A stretch of DNA of 33,264 nucleotides. Source: Segeticoccus rhizosphaerae. Lineage in GTDB: Bacteria; Actinomycetota; Actinomycetes; Actinomycetales; Dermatophilaceae. Location: assembly GCF_009192725.1 (NCBI RefSeq), contig NZ_VOHR01000009.1, forward strand, positions 1 to 33,264. The letters are read 5' to 3'. Positions within the stretch are counted from its first letter, which is position 1. Each line of letters starts with the position of its first letter. The translations under genes and the position numbers were made by a program. This document shows, one piece after another, positions 16,615-25,836 of this stretch. The notes beneath the pieces are model-generated. The model worked only from the letters and a program-made list of their open reading frames with translations. It searched no databases and was not told where the DNA came from.

Positions 16615-17378
16615 AGGCTTGCTTCCTCACGACCCTGCCGAACAGCGGCGACGGAGTGCCGAGTTCCCCGGCCCAGAAGAGGCCGTCGGTATGCCGGCTG
16701 GCCGCCAGCAGTCTGAGCGCTACCTTGGGACCGGTCACCTGCGGGCCGGCGGATGGCCCACTCGGCGACGGCGAGGTTGATCAGCCAGCCCGCCGCCTTG
16801 GCGAGGTCGCTGCGGATCTCCCCCGAGCCGAACAGCGCGCCCCCGATGCCTTCGGTGAAGACCTGGGTGCCGGCACCAAGGGCGAGGGCGTAGGACCGGA
16901 TCATCCAGGCCCGGTGGGCGGAGATGTCTCGGCGGCGGATGGCGGCGAAGCCGAGGACCAGGCTGGCAGCCAGCGCGGATCCGAACACGAGGCGAATGAC
17001 GTAGAGAACGTCGCCGGTGCCCGGCTGGGGCGCGTAGAACAAGGTGAGCCACAGCGCGGATCCGGCGACCAGGAGGCCGGCGACCGCCGTCACCCGGCCG
17101 GCCCCGCGGTGCCAGGCCGGGTGGCCGCGACGAATCGCCGGCACGAACTGGAACGCTCCGACGAGGGCAAAGGCGGCGGCACCCACGATGTGCACGACCA
17201 GCGCCGCCGGGAACCCGGTGAACCGGTCGTCGGCAGGCATCACCGCAGGCCCACCAGCAAGCTGAACGAGGCGGAGCGCCCCGGCGGTGAGCGGAATCGC
17301 AGACAGAGCGATGAGGGCCGCCGGCACCGGCCAACCGGCACCGCCGGCCAGCCGGACCCGCACGGGATGGGCAGTCAT
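16611..17378 (-). CDS. DUF2306 multi-pass membrane protein
   Basis: The 255-residue protein has about six transmembrane segments: ALIALSAIPLTAGALRLVQLA, ALVVHIVGAAAFALVGAFQFV, VAGLLVAGSALWLTLFYA, LYVIRLVFGSALAASLVLGF, MIRSYALALGAGTQVFTEGI and AGWLINLAVAEWAI. It has the DUF2306 marks HPAWHRGAGR and ISAHRAWMIRSYAL. The biochemical role of the family is unknown. The ATG at 17378 overlaps the preceding stop (TGATG), so translation is coupled to the upstream membrane protein. The hydrophilic C-terminal tail (about 215-255) is poorly conserved in character. The in-frame extension up to 17942 is the antisense of the neighbouring gene and is rejected. Confidence 0.83.
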   Translation of the reverse strand: MTAHPVRVRLAGGAGWPVPAALIALSAIPLTAGALRLVQLAGGPAVMPADDRFTGFPAALVVHIVGAAAFALVGAFQFVPAIRRGHPAWHRGAGRVTAVAGLLVAGSALWLTLFYAPQPGTGDVLYVIRLVFGSALAASLVLGFAAIRRRDISAHRAWMIRSYALALGAGTQVFTEGIGGALFGSGEIRSDLAKAAGWLINLAVAEWAIRRPAGDRSQGSAQTAGGQPAYRRPLLGRGTRHSVAAVRQGREEASL

Positions 17379-18067
17379 CAGACGGTCGCTCGGCGGACCG
17401 TGGCGCCCCCGGCGCCGGCGGTCGCGGTGACGGTCTCGGCCTGGCGGTGGTGGCGCCACAGGGACACGCCGAGACCGATGAGGGCGAGCCCCTCCGGCAC
17501 GGCGAACGGGCGGTTGAATCCCTCCGGCAGGACGGCGAGCGCCGCGGTGCCGATGGTGCTCACGGCGAGCAGGGCGGCCGCCCAGCGAGCGAGGATCCCG
17601 GTGCGAAACAGGGCGATGCCGAAGATCAGGCCACCGACCATGTATCCGGCACCAGCGAGGTTGAACAGTGTCTGCAGCGCACCGACGTCGCCGGCCGGCT
17701 TCCCGCCCGTCGAGGCGGCGACCACGTCGTTGACGAAACCGGGCTCCGTGTCCACCAGGTTCGGCAGCACCGTCGCGGCGATGACCTCGACGGACAGCAT
17801 CGCCAGGTAACCGGCGGCGAACATGGCATACCCGATGAGGCCGAGGACGCCGGACTGACGGTGCTGACGCAGGTACATGCCGGTGATGCCGGCGAGTGCG
17901 AGCGCCGCCATCACGATCTTTGCGCAGCTGCGCGCGACCCACTGGCTGGTCTCGGTCGTGAACGTGTCGCTCGCGGGGTGACCGATCTGGACGGCGATGA
18001 AGATGGTCCCAGCGACCGCAGCGGCTGCGCCGGCTGCTTTGGTGAGGCCTGAGGCGGTGATGGTCAT
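17378..18067 (-). CDS. Multi-pass membrane protein, first gene of a MalT-linked operon
   Basis: No named family is assigned. The 229-residue protein has about six hydrophobic segments: AAAAVAGTIFIAVQIG, IVMAALALAGITGMYL, LIGYAMFAAGYLAMLSVEVIAATVL, LFNLAGAGYMVGGLIFGIALF, WAAALLAVSTIGTAALAVL and AVPEGLALIGLGVSLW. The ATG at 18067 with GGAG close upstream is preferred; the frame back to 18277 runs through a palindrome-rich control region. It is followed by the DUF2306 and GNAT genes with one- and four-base overlaps, so these three form an operon. The MalT-type regulator gene lies directly upstream on the same strand. Confidence 0.8.
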   Translation of the reverse strand: MTITASGLTKAAGAAAAVAGTIFIAVQIGHPASDTFTTETSQWVARSCAKIVMAALALAGITGMYLRQHRQSGVLGLIGYAMFAAGYLAMLSVEVIAATVLPNLVDTEPGFVNDVVAASTGGKPAGDVGALQTLFNLAGAGYMVGGLIFGIALFRTGILARWAAALLAVSTIGTAALAVLPEGFNRPFAVPEGLALIGLGVSLWRHHRQAETVTATAGAGGATVRRATV

Positions 18068-18086
18068 GTCGGCTCCTGGATCCGAG

Positions 18087-18174
18087 CGCTGGACCTGGAC
18101 GTCCAGCGATGTTCTGGACGATAGGAACCGACGTGGTGACTCCACATCACCAACTGATGTGACGGAGTTGGTGA
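18087..18174. promoter_or_regulatory. Palindrome-rich control region of the membrane-protein operon
   Basis: CTGGACGTCCAG (18095-18106) is a perfect 12-base palindrome inside the longer CGCTGGAC (18087-18094) and GTCCAGCG (18101-18108) repeat. Further upstream are nested repeats: CACATCA-CCAAC-TGATGTG (18143-18161), TCACCAAC (18147-18154) with GTTGGTGA (18167-18174), and TGGTGA (18134-18139) with TCACCA (18147-18152). All lie between the MalT-like stop and the operon start. They suit binding of at least one dimeric regulator, possibly the adjacent LuxR protein. Confidence 0.55.
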
Positions 18175-18221
18175 TTCGCGGGGCGGCTCTCGATCGGCTC
18201 CCTCCGGGCGCGGCGGGCGCG

Positions 18222-21119
18222 CTAGACGAGCCGCCGCTCGGTGGCACGCAGCACGGCTGCCCGCCTGGTGTTGACACCCAGCTTGGTGAAGATGTGCCGG
18301 GTGTGGGTGCGCAGCGTGTTGACCGACACGAACAGCTGCTGGGCGATCTCCGGTCCGCTCAGGCCGGTCGCCAGCAGCCGGAGCACCTCGAGCTCTCGCT
18401 CGCTCAACCCCTCGTCGGCCCTGGGCTGCCCTGCGGTCGGCGGCTGCGCGGCCGGGTCGGGCTCGGCCGACTTCAGCAGCTGGGTCGCGTGCGCCGCGGC
18501 CGGACTCGCCGGTCGCTGGGTGATGGCCCGCAGGAGCGTCTCCACCGGCGCGCCCTCATCGAGGAACAACCGCCGGTAGCCGACCGGCACGCCGAGACCC
18601 AGGGAGAGTTCGAGGTGTGCGAGCGCTCCTTCGTGGTCGCCGAAGGCATGGTGGGCCAGGGCGCGGACGAGGTGGGCCTCGACCACGCTCCCCCCGCGCC
18701 CGCCGGCCTCAGCCGCCGCCACGAGGGCGTCAAGACGCCGGTCGAGGCTGTCCAGGTCGGCGGAGCGGGTTGCCTCACCGTTCGCCACCGATACCTCGCC
18801 CTCCCCGGACCGCTGCTGCGCGGTGAGCAGCCGGTCGAGGGTGAGTCGGTTGAACTCCATGAGGTATGACGACCGCTCACCACCATCGTCGGCCAGCCCG
18901 ATCCCGTGGTCGCCGTCCAGACCGGTGGCCCAGTCCAGGGCCTCGGCGAGTCGTCCCTGCGCGATGAGGAGGCGGGCTCGCTGCGCCGGGATGGGCCGGA
19001 CGTCGGGGAAGAAGCCGGGCAGATACAGCGACTCGGCCAGGTCCAGCATCTCGAGGGCGCCGTCCAGGTCGCCCTGTGCCTGAAGGAGATTCGCCTTGGT
19101 GGTGTACCAGCGGTGGCGGTTCTCCGGCAACGACGCCCGCTCCCCCAGTTCCTTGGCCGTCTGCAGGTGGCGTTCTGCCCCGACCAGGTCGCCCTGTTCG
19201 CACAGCACGTCGGCGAAACCGACGTGCAGGTCACCGCTCGTCGGGAGCGGTGGGCCCGGGTGTGCCTCCGCCTTCGCGAGCGCTTGCTCGTAGAGCCGCC
19301 GTGCCTTGTCCGGCCTGCCCCGCGTCAGCCACATGATGCCGAGCGGCACGGCCGAGCCGAGCTCGTCGGCGAGGTTGCCCGCCGCACGCAGGCTGCGGAC
19401 CGCCTCGCCGAACGTGTCGACTGCGGTCTCGAGGTCGCCGCTCGCCCAGGCGGCCAGGCCGAGGAATCCGCCGGCGGCGCCACGCGAGAAGTGGTCTCCC
19501 GGGCGGGCGAGGTCGAGGCCGTGCCGGGCGTGTGCGACCGTGCCCACCACGTCACCGCGCGCTTGAGCGAGCGACGCCCGGTAGATCGCGATCATCACAG
19601 GCAGGGCGGCCAACTCCTCCCTGCGTGCCTCCGCTGCCTCCCGCAACGCGGCGGGTTCCCACACGGTGAACGCTGAGGGATCTGACGCGAGCCGGTCCTC
19701 AGCGGCAGCCAGCCCGGCCTCGGCGGCATCGAGGTCGCCGTCCGACATGCGCGCCCACGCCGCGTGGGCCGCGAGCAGCGGGCGCCGACGGACCACCTCC
19801 TCGGGGACAGCCTGGAGCCGGTCGCGAAGGATGCGGTCCTCCCGCCGTTTGCGCAGACCGGGCAGGGCCAACTCCACCAGGTCCGCCGCGAGCTCGATGT
19901 CGTCGCCCTCGACCGCGTGGGACACGGCGTCCGAAAGGCGGCCGTGCTCGGCATACCAGCCGGCTGCCAACCGGTGCAGCGTCCGGACCCGGCTGGCGTC
20001 CTGAGCGGTGAGGCGGGCGCGGAGGGCGTCGGCGAAGAGGTGGTGGTAGCGCCACCACGTCCTGACGTCGTCGAGCGGCACGACGAACAGGTTGGCTCGG
20101 TCGAGCGCCTCCAAGGTCTGCTGCCCGTCGGTGCGTTCAGTCAGGACATCGCACAGGGCGCCGGTCAGCTCACCCAGGACCGACGTGTCGAGCAGGAAGG
20201 AGCGGACGTCTTCGGGCTGGTTATCGAGCACCTCTTCGAGCAGGTAGTCGAGGACGAACCGGTGGGTCCCGGTGAACGCCTCCAGGAAGCTTTCGATGCC
20301 GGCGGCGGTGCCCGGGCGGCCCTGCGCCGACAGCGCGGCCAACTGGAGGCCCGCGGCCCAGCCCTCGGTCCGCTGTTCCAGAGCCGCCACCTGGTCCGGC
20401 TCCAGTCCGAGCCCCATGACCTGGTTGAGGAAGGCGGCCGCCTCCGTCTCGGTGAACCTCAGGTCCGCGGCGCGAAGCTCCAAGAGCTCACCGCGTGCCC
20501 GCAGGCGGGCCAGCTGCAGTGGTGGATCCGCGCGCGTCGTGATCGCCAGGGAGGCCTGGGGCGGGAGGTTGTCGAGCAGGAAGGTGACGGCTTCGTGGAC
20601 ACCGGCGGTGTCGATGGCGTGGTAGTCGTCGAGGGCGAGCACGGTGGCTCCGGCGAGCGCGTCGAGGTCGTTGACCAGGCTCACCAGGACGTCCTCGGTC
20701 GAGACACTCTGATCGGCCTGCAGGAGCACCATCGCCTCGGCGCCGACCCCCGCGCGGACATCCTCATCGGTCGACTCGCCGCTGTCCGTGCCGTCCCCCG
20801 TGGTCTCGGCCGCGCCGGCCCACGCCCAGGCGGCCTCCTGGACGGCAGCCACGAGGTTGGCGACGAAGCGTCGTGGGTCTGCGTCGCGGGCATCGAGGGA
20901 CAGCCACGCGACTCTGCGGGCGGGACCGTGCGCGTCGTCGGCCGTCGCTCCGAGCCACTGGGTCAACAGCGTGGTCTTGCCGAATCCAGCTGGAGCCGCG
21001 ATCAGCACGAGCCTCGGCACAGTGGTCCCGTCGCCGCGGAGCCGGTCGGTGAGGCGGGCCCGGACGACGAGCCCTCTCCGCGGCCGCGGGACTTGCAGCT
21101 TGGTGCCCAGCACCGACAT
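18222..21119 (-). CDS. MalT-like LuxR-family ATPase transcriptional regulator (STAND/LAL type)
   Basis: The 965-residue protein begins [14 protein letters not shown], the usual opening of MalT-like regulators. Walker A is APAGFGKT (42-49); a [12 protein letters not shown] Walker B and [21 protein letters not shown] follow. The middle is helical and TPR-like (residues about 400-860). The C-terminus is a LuxR helix-turn-helix: [45 protein letters not shown] (last 70 residues). Members of this family bind ATP and an inducer, oligomerise and activate nearby promoters. ATG 21119 fits the family start; no strong ribosome site is seen, and the longer frame to 21248 lacks family-like sequence. The likely target is the membrane-protein operon 155 bases downstream, because the control region between carries nested palindromes. 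Confidence 0.9.
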   Translation of the reverse strand: MSVLGTKLQVPRPRRGLVVRARLTDRLRGDGTTVPRLVLIAAPAGFGKTTLLTQWLGATADDAHGPARRVAWLSLDARDADPRRFVANLVAAVQEAAWAWAGAAETTGDGTDSGESTDEDVRAGVGAEAMVLLQADQSVSTEDVLVSLVNDLDALAGATVLALDDYHAIDTAGVHEAVTFLLDNLPPQASLAITTRADPPLQLARLRARGELLELRAADLRFTETEAAAFLNQVMGLGLEPDQVAALEQRTEGWAAGLQLAALSAQGRPGTAAGIESFLEAFTGTHRFVLDYLLEEVLDNQPEDVRSFLLDTSVLGELTGALCDVLTERTDGQQTLEALDRANLFVVPLDDVRTWWRYHHLFADALRARLTAQDASRVRTLHRLAAGWYAEHGRLSDAVSHAVEGDDIELAADLVELALPGLRKRREDRILRDRLQAVPEEVVRRRPLLAAHAAWARMSDGDLDAAEAGLAAAEDRLASDPSAFTVWEPAALREAAEARREELAALPVMIAIYRASLAQARGDVVGTVAHARHGLDLARPGDHFSRGAAGGFLGLAAWASGDLETAVDTFGEAVRSLRAAGNLADELGSAVPLGIMWLTRGRPDKARRLYEQALAKAEAHPGPPLPTSGDLHVGFADVLCEQGDLVGAERHLQTAKELGERASLPENRHRWYTTKANLLQAQGDLDGALEMLDLAESLYLPGFFPDVRPIPAQRARLLIAQGRLAEALDWATGLDGDHGIGLADDGGERSSYLMEFNRLTLDRLLTAQQRSGEGEVSVANGEATRSADLDSLDRRLDALVAAAEAGGRGGSVVEAHLVRALAHHAFGDHEGALAHLELSLGLGVPVGYRRLFLDEGAPVETLLRAITQRPASPAAAHATQLLKSAEPDPAAQPPTAGQPRADEGLSERELEVLRLLATGLSGPEIAQQLFVSVNTLRTHTRHIFTKLGVNTRRAAVLRATERRLV

Positions 21120-21286
21120 CGTGCCAGCGTAGGTCCGCCCCCGCCCCGACCGCCGCGGAATCAAGATGTCCCGCCGAAGCGCACCTCGACCGGGGTCCGG
21201 CTGGCGCCGGAACGGTTTCCCGTTCACACTGGCCGCCCGGGACGCCAATGCCGACGAGATTCATTCGTCGGGTTCGTCGTCCTCAG

Positions 21287-21679
21287 CTACCACACGCCAT
21301 ACCGCGGTTGCCGGGCCCAGTTGGTGCAGGGCTTCGTCGAGCCGGCCCGCACGTGTTGGCACGGTGGGCGAGGAAGGTTCTGGACCGGCTCGTCCCCCTG
21401 CACCAGCGCCAGCTCTGTCCGCAAGATCCAGCCGTTGAGGTAGATCTCGCAGTCGCAGAACCCACCGATCTGGCCGAGGCGTCTCGTCAGCGCGGAGGCT
21501 CGCGGCGCCCGAAGGTCGCGATATCGCAGCGCAAAGCGCAGCTTCCCGTCGCAGCCGAACTCCGCGAGCATCCGGTCCACGTAGCACGCCAGGCACTCCC
21601 CCGCCCGCGGCCCGGTGAGCTCGCCCGCCATACTCCGCACGAGCTCCTCTGCCTGCTCGTCCACCCCTTGTGGTTCCAT
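21287..21679 (-). CDS. DUF2695 family protein
   Basis: The 130-residue protein carries GECLACYVDRMLAEFGCDGKLRFALRYRDL and RLGQIGGFCDCEIYLNGW, the signature of DUF2695. The paired Cys (CLAC, CDC) may bind a metal. The function of the family is unknown. The C-terminal 30 residues (NLPRPPCQHVRAGSTKPCTNW) lie outside the domain. The ATG at 21679 is preceded by AAGGGGTGGG, a possible ribosome site; longer upstream readings in this frame are antisense to the esterase gene. Confidence 0.75.
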   Translation of the reverse strand: MEPQGVDEQAEELVRSMAGELTGPRAGECLACYVDRMLAEFGCDGKLRFALRYRDLRAPRASALTRRLGQIGGFCDCEIYLNGWILRTELALVQGDEPVQNLPRPPCQHVRAGSTKPCTNWARQPRYGVW

Positions 21680-21791
21680 CACCCACCCCTTCGATCGCCG
21701 TCTACGGCGATCTTGCTGCCGACCACCGACAGACCGAGTCAAGCTGGACCAGCTCCCGCCCGCCCATCGGGTATGTGGTCCGCTCGCCTCC

Positions 21792-22733
21792 TCAACGTCG
21801 CTGCCCGAAGGCCGCCTGGAGCCGCCCCGCCGCGTAGGACTGTGCCTCCCGTGCGCCGCTGAGCCGCTCCCCGAAGAGCAGGAAGGTGTGGAACATGCCC
21901 TCATACCGGCGCACCTCCACCGGCACACCGGCCTGGCGCAGCCGTAGGGCATACGCCTCTCCCTCGTTGCGTAGCACGTCGGAGCCGGCGGTGATGACGG
22001 TGGCCGGTGGCAGGCCGGTGAGGTCCGCGCACCGCAGCGGCGCGAGCTCGGGGTCGTCGAGGTCCACGTCCGCCGGAAGGTACTGCTCGAAATACCAGTC
22101 CATGTCCCCGCGCGTGAGCGGCAGTCCGGTGGCGAACTCCGCATAGCTCGGCCACTGTTCGGGGTGGGTGTCCACCACGGGCACCAGGAGCAGCTGGTGC
22201 ACGAGCCGTTCGTGTCCCCGGAGCTGCTGGGCGGCGACGGCCGACAGGTTGCCCCCGGCGCTGTCCCCGCCGACGGCGACCGGGAGCCCGTCGAGACCCA
22301 GGCCCGCCTCGTCGTCGAGCAGCAGCCGCACCGTGTCGACGACGTCGTGGACCGCGGCGGGGAAGCGATGCTCCGGCGGCTGCCGGTAGTCCACCGCGAC
22401 CACCGCGCACCCGGCCAGGTCCGCGAGGCTGCGGCACAACGCGTCATGGGTCTCCAGGTCCCCCAACGCCCAGCCGCCACCGTGGACGAACACCAGCACG
22501 GAATCTGGTTCCGGCGCGGGGAGGTAGACCCTGACCGGGATGGGGCCCGCGCGTCCGGTCACCTCAGCGTCCCGCACGGACCACAGCGGTGGTCCCGCTC
22601 CGAGGTCCCGCGCCGGGGCCAGCATGGCCTGCCGGTTCTCCTCGACGGTCAGCCCCTGCCGCTCCGGTCGGGGCGGCACCTGTGCCAGCACCTGCTCCGC
22701 CTCCGGGCTCAGTCCCAGGTGTTCGCTCGCCAT
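21792..22733 (-). CDS. HSL-type alpha/beta-hydrolase (esterase/lipase)
   Basis: The 313-residue protein has the oxyanion-hole motif HGGGW (residues 84-88), the nucleophile elbow GDSAGG (Ser 158), and the likely remaining triad members Asp 252 (AGSDVLRNEG) and His 282 (GMFHTF). This is the hormone-sensitive-lipase (bacterial family IV) pattern, usually a cytoplasmic esterase acting on short-chain acyl esters. Motif VAVDYRQPPEHRFPAAVHD also fits. The length is normal and all catalytic residues are present, so it looks active. AGGAGAGG lies three bases before the ATG at 22733. Confidence 0.92.
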   Translation of the reverse strand: MASEHLGLSPEAEQVLAQVPPRPERQGLTVEENRQAMLAPARDLGAGPPLWSVRDAEVTGRAGPIPVRVYLPAPEPDSVLVFVHGGGWALGDLETHDALCRSLADLAGCAVVAVDYRQPPEHRFPAAVHDVVDTVRLLLDDEAGLGLDGLPVAVGGDSAGGNLSAVAAQQLRGHERLVHQLLLVPVVDTHPEQWPSYAEFATGLPLTRGDMDWYFEQYLPADVDLDDPELAPLRCADLTGLPPATVITAGSDVLRNEGEAYALRLRQAGVPVEVRRYEGMFHTFLLFGERLSGAREAQSYAAGRLQAAFGQRR

Positions 22734-22974
22734 GGCCTCTCCTATCCGTGCCCCTCGTCACCGTAGCGCGGTGCCGTCGCATCGACCTGTTCGTCGGCCT
22801 GCGGTGTGGCAGGCTCGAGGGAGCTCGAAGACCGCACGAACTCGCCATTCTCAACAAGGAATGGCGGGTCGCGCTCCGCACGGACGGCGTGATCAGTCAC
22901 TTCCCGACGACCAGGCTCGCAGCACTCGGGCCCTTGACGACCCTTACGAGCTCGCTTGGGCCTCAGTGGGACCG

Positions 22975-23380
22975 AGCTCTTCAAACGGTGTGAGGTGCAC
23001 GTTCACCGGGTGCGTCGAACCGGGCGTTGAGCGAGGCCCACGGGGTCCCGGGTTGGCGGCGCAACCTGGGTGACGCCTCCGTCGACCGCCGCCGCGGAGG
23101 CCTTCGCCGCGTCACCGACCTCGAGATCGAGCCTCAACCGCGGCGCGACCCGCCGGCCGACATCGACCTCGTCGAATCATCTCCAGCTGGGCGCGGTGTT
23201 GGCGATCTAAAGGGTCGCTCGGCCGGCATCGAGGATCGTGACCTCCGCGCCTCCGCCCCCGGCAAATGCCGCCTCCTGCGGCATGCCCAGTACGTCACGG
23301 AAGAAGCGCAACGCTGCCCCGTAGTCCTCCGCATGGACGACCAGCCGCAGCTGGCGCACGCCGGTGTCGTCGTCGCTCAT
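22975..23380 (-). pseudogene. Decayed VOC (glyoxalase/bleomycin-resistance fold) protein
   Basis: From an ATG at 23380 the frame reads VRQLRLVVHAEDYGAALRFF, RDVLGMPQEAAFAGGGGAEV and TILDAGRATL, a normal VOC N-terminal half, and then meets a TAG (23207-23209) where homologues usually have Glu. The following bases read AQLEMI in a shifted frame, and the original frame meets a second stop. DEVDVGRRVAPRLRLDLEV and AVDGGVTQVAPPTRDP continue after it. The end of the fold appears in yet other frames (WASLNARFDAPG, then VHLTPFEEL at about 22978-22995). So at least two stops and several indels interrupt a recognisable gene. It cannot give a full-length VOC protein. Confidence 0.75.
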
Positions 23381-23715
23381 GGCACGGTCAACTCCGACCT
23401 GCGAAAGAACTTCCCGTCTCCTGCCACGTTCAGTGAAGTCCTCCGTGGCTCGCACCAATAGCTTGCCCCCGACGCGGACCGGTCCCATCATGATCCTGGT
23501 CGACGATGCACCAGCCTCGCCGCCGCAATGCTTCGATCAGATCGACCAGTTGATCTCGCTGATAGGCCCTCGTGCTGGTATGCCGCACCGGCAGCCGCTC
23601 CGTTCCGGGCCGGTCAGCTCGGCAGCCTCGCGACCTGAAGCTCGGGCAGGGCGTTCGTCGCCTGCCCGGCTCGAGAAACATGGTTGACCATCACGCTCCG
23701 GCAATCGCGCTGACG
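23381..23715. other. Gene-poor interval upstream of the VOC pseudogene
   Basis: No gene is recognised here. One minus-strand frame near 23490-23590 reads QRDQLVDLIEALRRRGWCIVD, which looks protein-like but has no clear start, ribosome site or family. It may be more of the decayed sequence or a chance reading. Confidence 0.4.
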
Positions 23716-24876
23716 TCACGGGCACGGAATCTTGGTGTAGCGCCGGCCCTTCTCATCGATCGAGGTGCCATCGGGACCGTAGGCGCGGCAGCCGGTGTAA
23801 CCGTCGTACCCACCAGAGCGAGGCGCGGGCGGCGCAGCCTCCTTTTTCGTTGTGCTCGGCGGCGGCGCCGGGTTGGTCTCTGGTGCGGGTGTGTACCTAG
23901 GGGCGGGAGCCGGCGGCTTTGCTGCGGCATCACGACGTGCCTGAGCCTCGCGCTCAGCCGCCGCTCGGGCCTCGGCTTGCGCTTCCTCCTTCTGCCGCGC
24001 GGCCGCAGCCGCCTCCTTCTTGCGCTGGGCGGCGGCTCTCGCAGCCGCACGGCGTTCGGCCGCCTTCGCCTTCTTCGTATCGAGCTGCTTGGCGATCCGT
24101 CGATCGTTGGCGCGGGCCTCCTTCACCAGGGATCTGGCCTGGGCCGCAAGCTTCTCTTTGAGCGATCCGTCGACGGCGCGCCACGCGAGTGAGGTATGAG
24201 GCTTGTCGAAGAGTTCGCGGACGGCCACAGCAGCCAAGAGCGCGTTTGACGACTCCTGCTGCGCTGCGGTCAATTCTGCGACGGTCGCCTGACTCGTGAT
24301 CCCGGGGGCCGCCGCTACCTGTTTTTGGACCTGCTGGACCTGTCCAGGGACTGTGCAGTCGACCTTCTGCGAGAACAGGCCCCGCCGTCCGGCGACCGCT
24401 TGCTGCTGGGCTGCCTTCACGTCGGTCAGGAACCGCTGGTTGGGTGCGACGTATTTGGCGATGCCCAAGCCCGCGCGCGCGATCGCGGCGTTGACGAAAG
24501 TGCCATTCTGGGTGAAGACACCAGCGAGGGTTCGCCCGTAGCGATCGGTGCGGTCCACGTCATACTTCAATTTCACCGGGGTGCCTTCGGGCAGGAGTCT
24601 CTTGAGGAACTCCGTCGCCTGTGGGCCCAGGCACTGCACCGGCTTGTCCGGGTCCTTGGTCTCTGGGGTGTCGACGTTGAGCAGGCGAACCCGCTGCACG
24701 ACTCCGCCTGTCTTCACGTCCACCGTGTCGCCGTCAATCACCCGGCTCACCACGGGTGGTGCAACGGCACTGCCCGGCTCCTCGGGCTGAACCGCGACCA
24801 CTGCCGCGCCGACGCCGACTACCCCAACGGCGCCCGCGCTGATGAGGCTCAAGACGAGGGTGACAGGGGCGACCAC
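23716..24876 (-). CDS. Exported thermonuclease (staphylococcal nuclease homologue) with coiled-coil tail
   Basis: The 386-residue protein begins with a hydrophobic stretch (VLSLISAGAVGVVGVGAAVVAV), a signal or anchor. Residues 42-170 form an SNase domain: VIDGDTVDV, RVRLLNVDTPE (Arg 64, Asp 69, Thr 70, Glu 72) and DRYGRTLAGV (Arg 115), so the catalytic set matches Arg35/Asp40/Glu43/Arg87 of the classic enzyme. Residues about 240-330 are an Ala/Lys/Arg/Glu-rich predicted coiled coil, followed by a Pro-rich linker and a C-terminal GYTGCRAYGP... RRYTKIPC module with two Cys that could form a disulfide. It probably digests DNA or RNA outside the cell or at the wall. The GTG start at 24876 has GGAGG just upstream. 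Confidence 0.85.
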   Translation of the reverse strand: MVAPVTLVLSLISAGAVGVVGVGAAVVAVQPEEPGSAVAPPVVSRVIDGDTVDVKTGGVVQRVRLLNVDTPETKDPDKPVQCLGPQATEFLKRLLPEGTPVKLKYDVDRTDRYGRTLAGVFTQNGTFVNAAIARAGLGIAKYVAPNQRFLTDVKAAQQQAVAGRRGLFSQKVDCTVPGQVQQVQKQVAAAPGITSQATVAELTAAQQESSNALLAAVAVRELFDKPHTSLAWRAVDGSLKEKLAAQARSLVKEARANDRRIAKQLDTKKAKAAERRAAARAAAQRKKEAAAAARQKEEAQAEARAAAEREAQARRDAAAKPPAPAPRYTPAPETNPAPPPSTTKKEAAPPAPRSGGYDGYTGCRAYGPDGTSIDEKGRRYTKIPCP

Positions 24877-25089
24877 AGGTCCTCCAGGAGGACAGAAGGG
24901 GGAGCGGGCGATGCGGCTTACACCTTAGTCATCGCTCGGAAAGCCCGCAGGGTACGGTTAACTTGCCATCCCGCCTCGCTGTGGTCAGAGCAGACGCGTA
25001 TGCCGTCGCCCCGCCGTGATCACCGAGGTGACTACAGAAATGTCCCCTCTCTGACGGCCACGAGAGGCACTTCGTCTCCACCAAGGCAA

Positions 25090-25111
25090 AATCACCCGTT
25101 CGGCCGATGGT
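25090..25111 (+). repeat. 22-nt dispersed repeat, copy 2
   Basis: It is identical over 22 bases to 8224-8245. It lies 58 bases before the ATG of the NERD gene and in the same orientation relative to the downstream gene as copy 1. It may mark the promoter or leader of that gene. Confidence 0.6.
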
Positions 25112-25168
25112 CCGCCCGTCCACCCCTCGGCAGACTGGAGCCTCCGCCGTCCGAACGAGAGAAGTGGC

Positions 25169-25807
25169 ATGTCGGAAGCACCGCCGGAGTGGCGAGACCT
25201 TGCTGACAACCCCGCTGGCGCGGCTGCCCGAGCACAAGCTGAGCGGCTGAAGGAGGCTGCTCCCTTCCGAACAGCTGTCGCTCGCGTCCTTGGCGTGCGC
25301 AGTGATGAGCGCGCCTGGCGCATCGGTGCCGACGGAGAAGAGAAGGTCGCCGCCAAGCTCGATAAAGTCTGCCGGAAGGACCCGCGCTGGCGCTCGCTGC
25401 ACGCGATCCCCGTGGGACAGCGCGGCTCAGACATCGACCACCTCATCATCGGGCCCGGTGGGGTCTTCACGATCAACGCCAAACACCATCCCCGAGCGAA
25501 GATCTGGGTCGGCGGCGACACGTTCCTCGTCAACGGCCATCGGCACACGTATATCCGGAACAGTCGGCACGAGGCCACCCGCGCCGCTCGACTGCTCGCC
25601 GCAGCCGGAGCACCCAACGCGCCGGTGCGCGGAGTCATCGTGCCGGTGCGTGCGGAGAAGGTGACCATCAAGAAGGCGCCCGATGACGTAGAGGTGATCG
25701 CACGGTTCGAGCTCGCTCGATGGCTCCTCAGACGACCTACGACGCTCGACGACACAACCATCGCGGCAGTCTTCGAGGTGGCGCGCTGCTCCACAACCTG
25801 GGACTGA
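25169..25807 (+). CDS. NERD-domain (nuclease-related) protein
   Basis: The 212-residue protein contains a NERD domain at about residues 48-150: WRIGADGEEKVAAKLDKV, WRSLHAIPVGQRGSDIDHLIIGPGGVFTINAKHH (the D-x-D-H-L-x-x-G-P-x-G core and Asn-Ala-Lys in place of the more common Asp/Glu-x-Lys), and RHEATRAARLL. The family is related to PD-(D/E)XK nucleases and is predicted to bind or cut DNA; actual activity is unproven. There are no transmembrane segments. GAGAG about 10 bases upstream of ATG 25169 may be its ribosome site. It converges on the restriction endonuclease gene at 25837 (29-base gap) and lies at the edge of the nuclease cluster. Confidence 0.82.
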   Translation: MSEAPPEWRDLADNPAGAAARAQAERLKEAAPFRTAVARVLGVRSDERAWRIGADGEEKVAAKLDKVCRKDPRWRSLHAIPVGQRGSDIDHLIIGPGGVFTINAKHHPRAKIWVGGDTFLVNGHRHTYIRNSRHEATRAARLLAAAGAPNAPVRGVIVPVRAEKVTIKKAPDDVEVIARFELARWLLRRPTTLDDTTIAAVFEVARCSTTWD

Positions 25808-25836
25808 AACCGGTCACACGTCGCGCCGAACACTCG

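Noticed and set aside
17379-17942. In-frame N-terminal extension of the DUF2306 gene
   Set aside because: It is Arg/His-rich, overlaps the upstream membrane-protein gene in another frame, and the TGATG overlap at 17378 gives a natural start.
22742-22984. Minus-strand open frame of 80 codons upstream of the esterase
   Set aside because: There is no ribosome site or recognisable family, and it overlaps the end of the VOC pseudogene.
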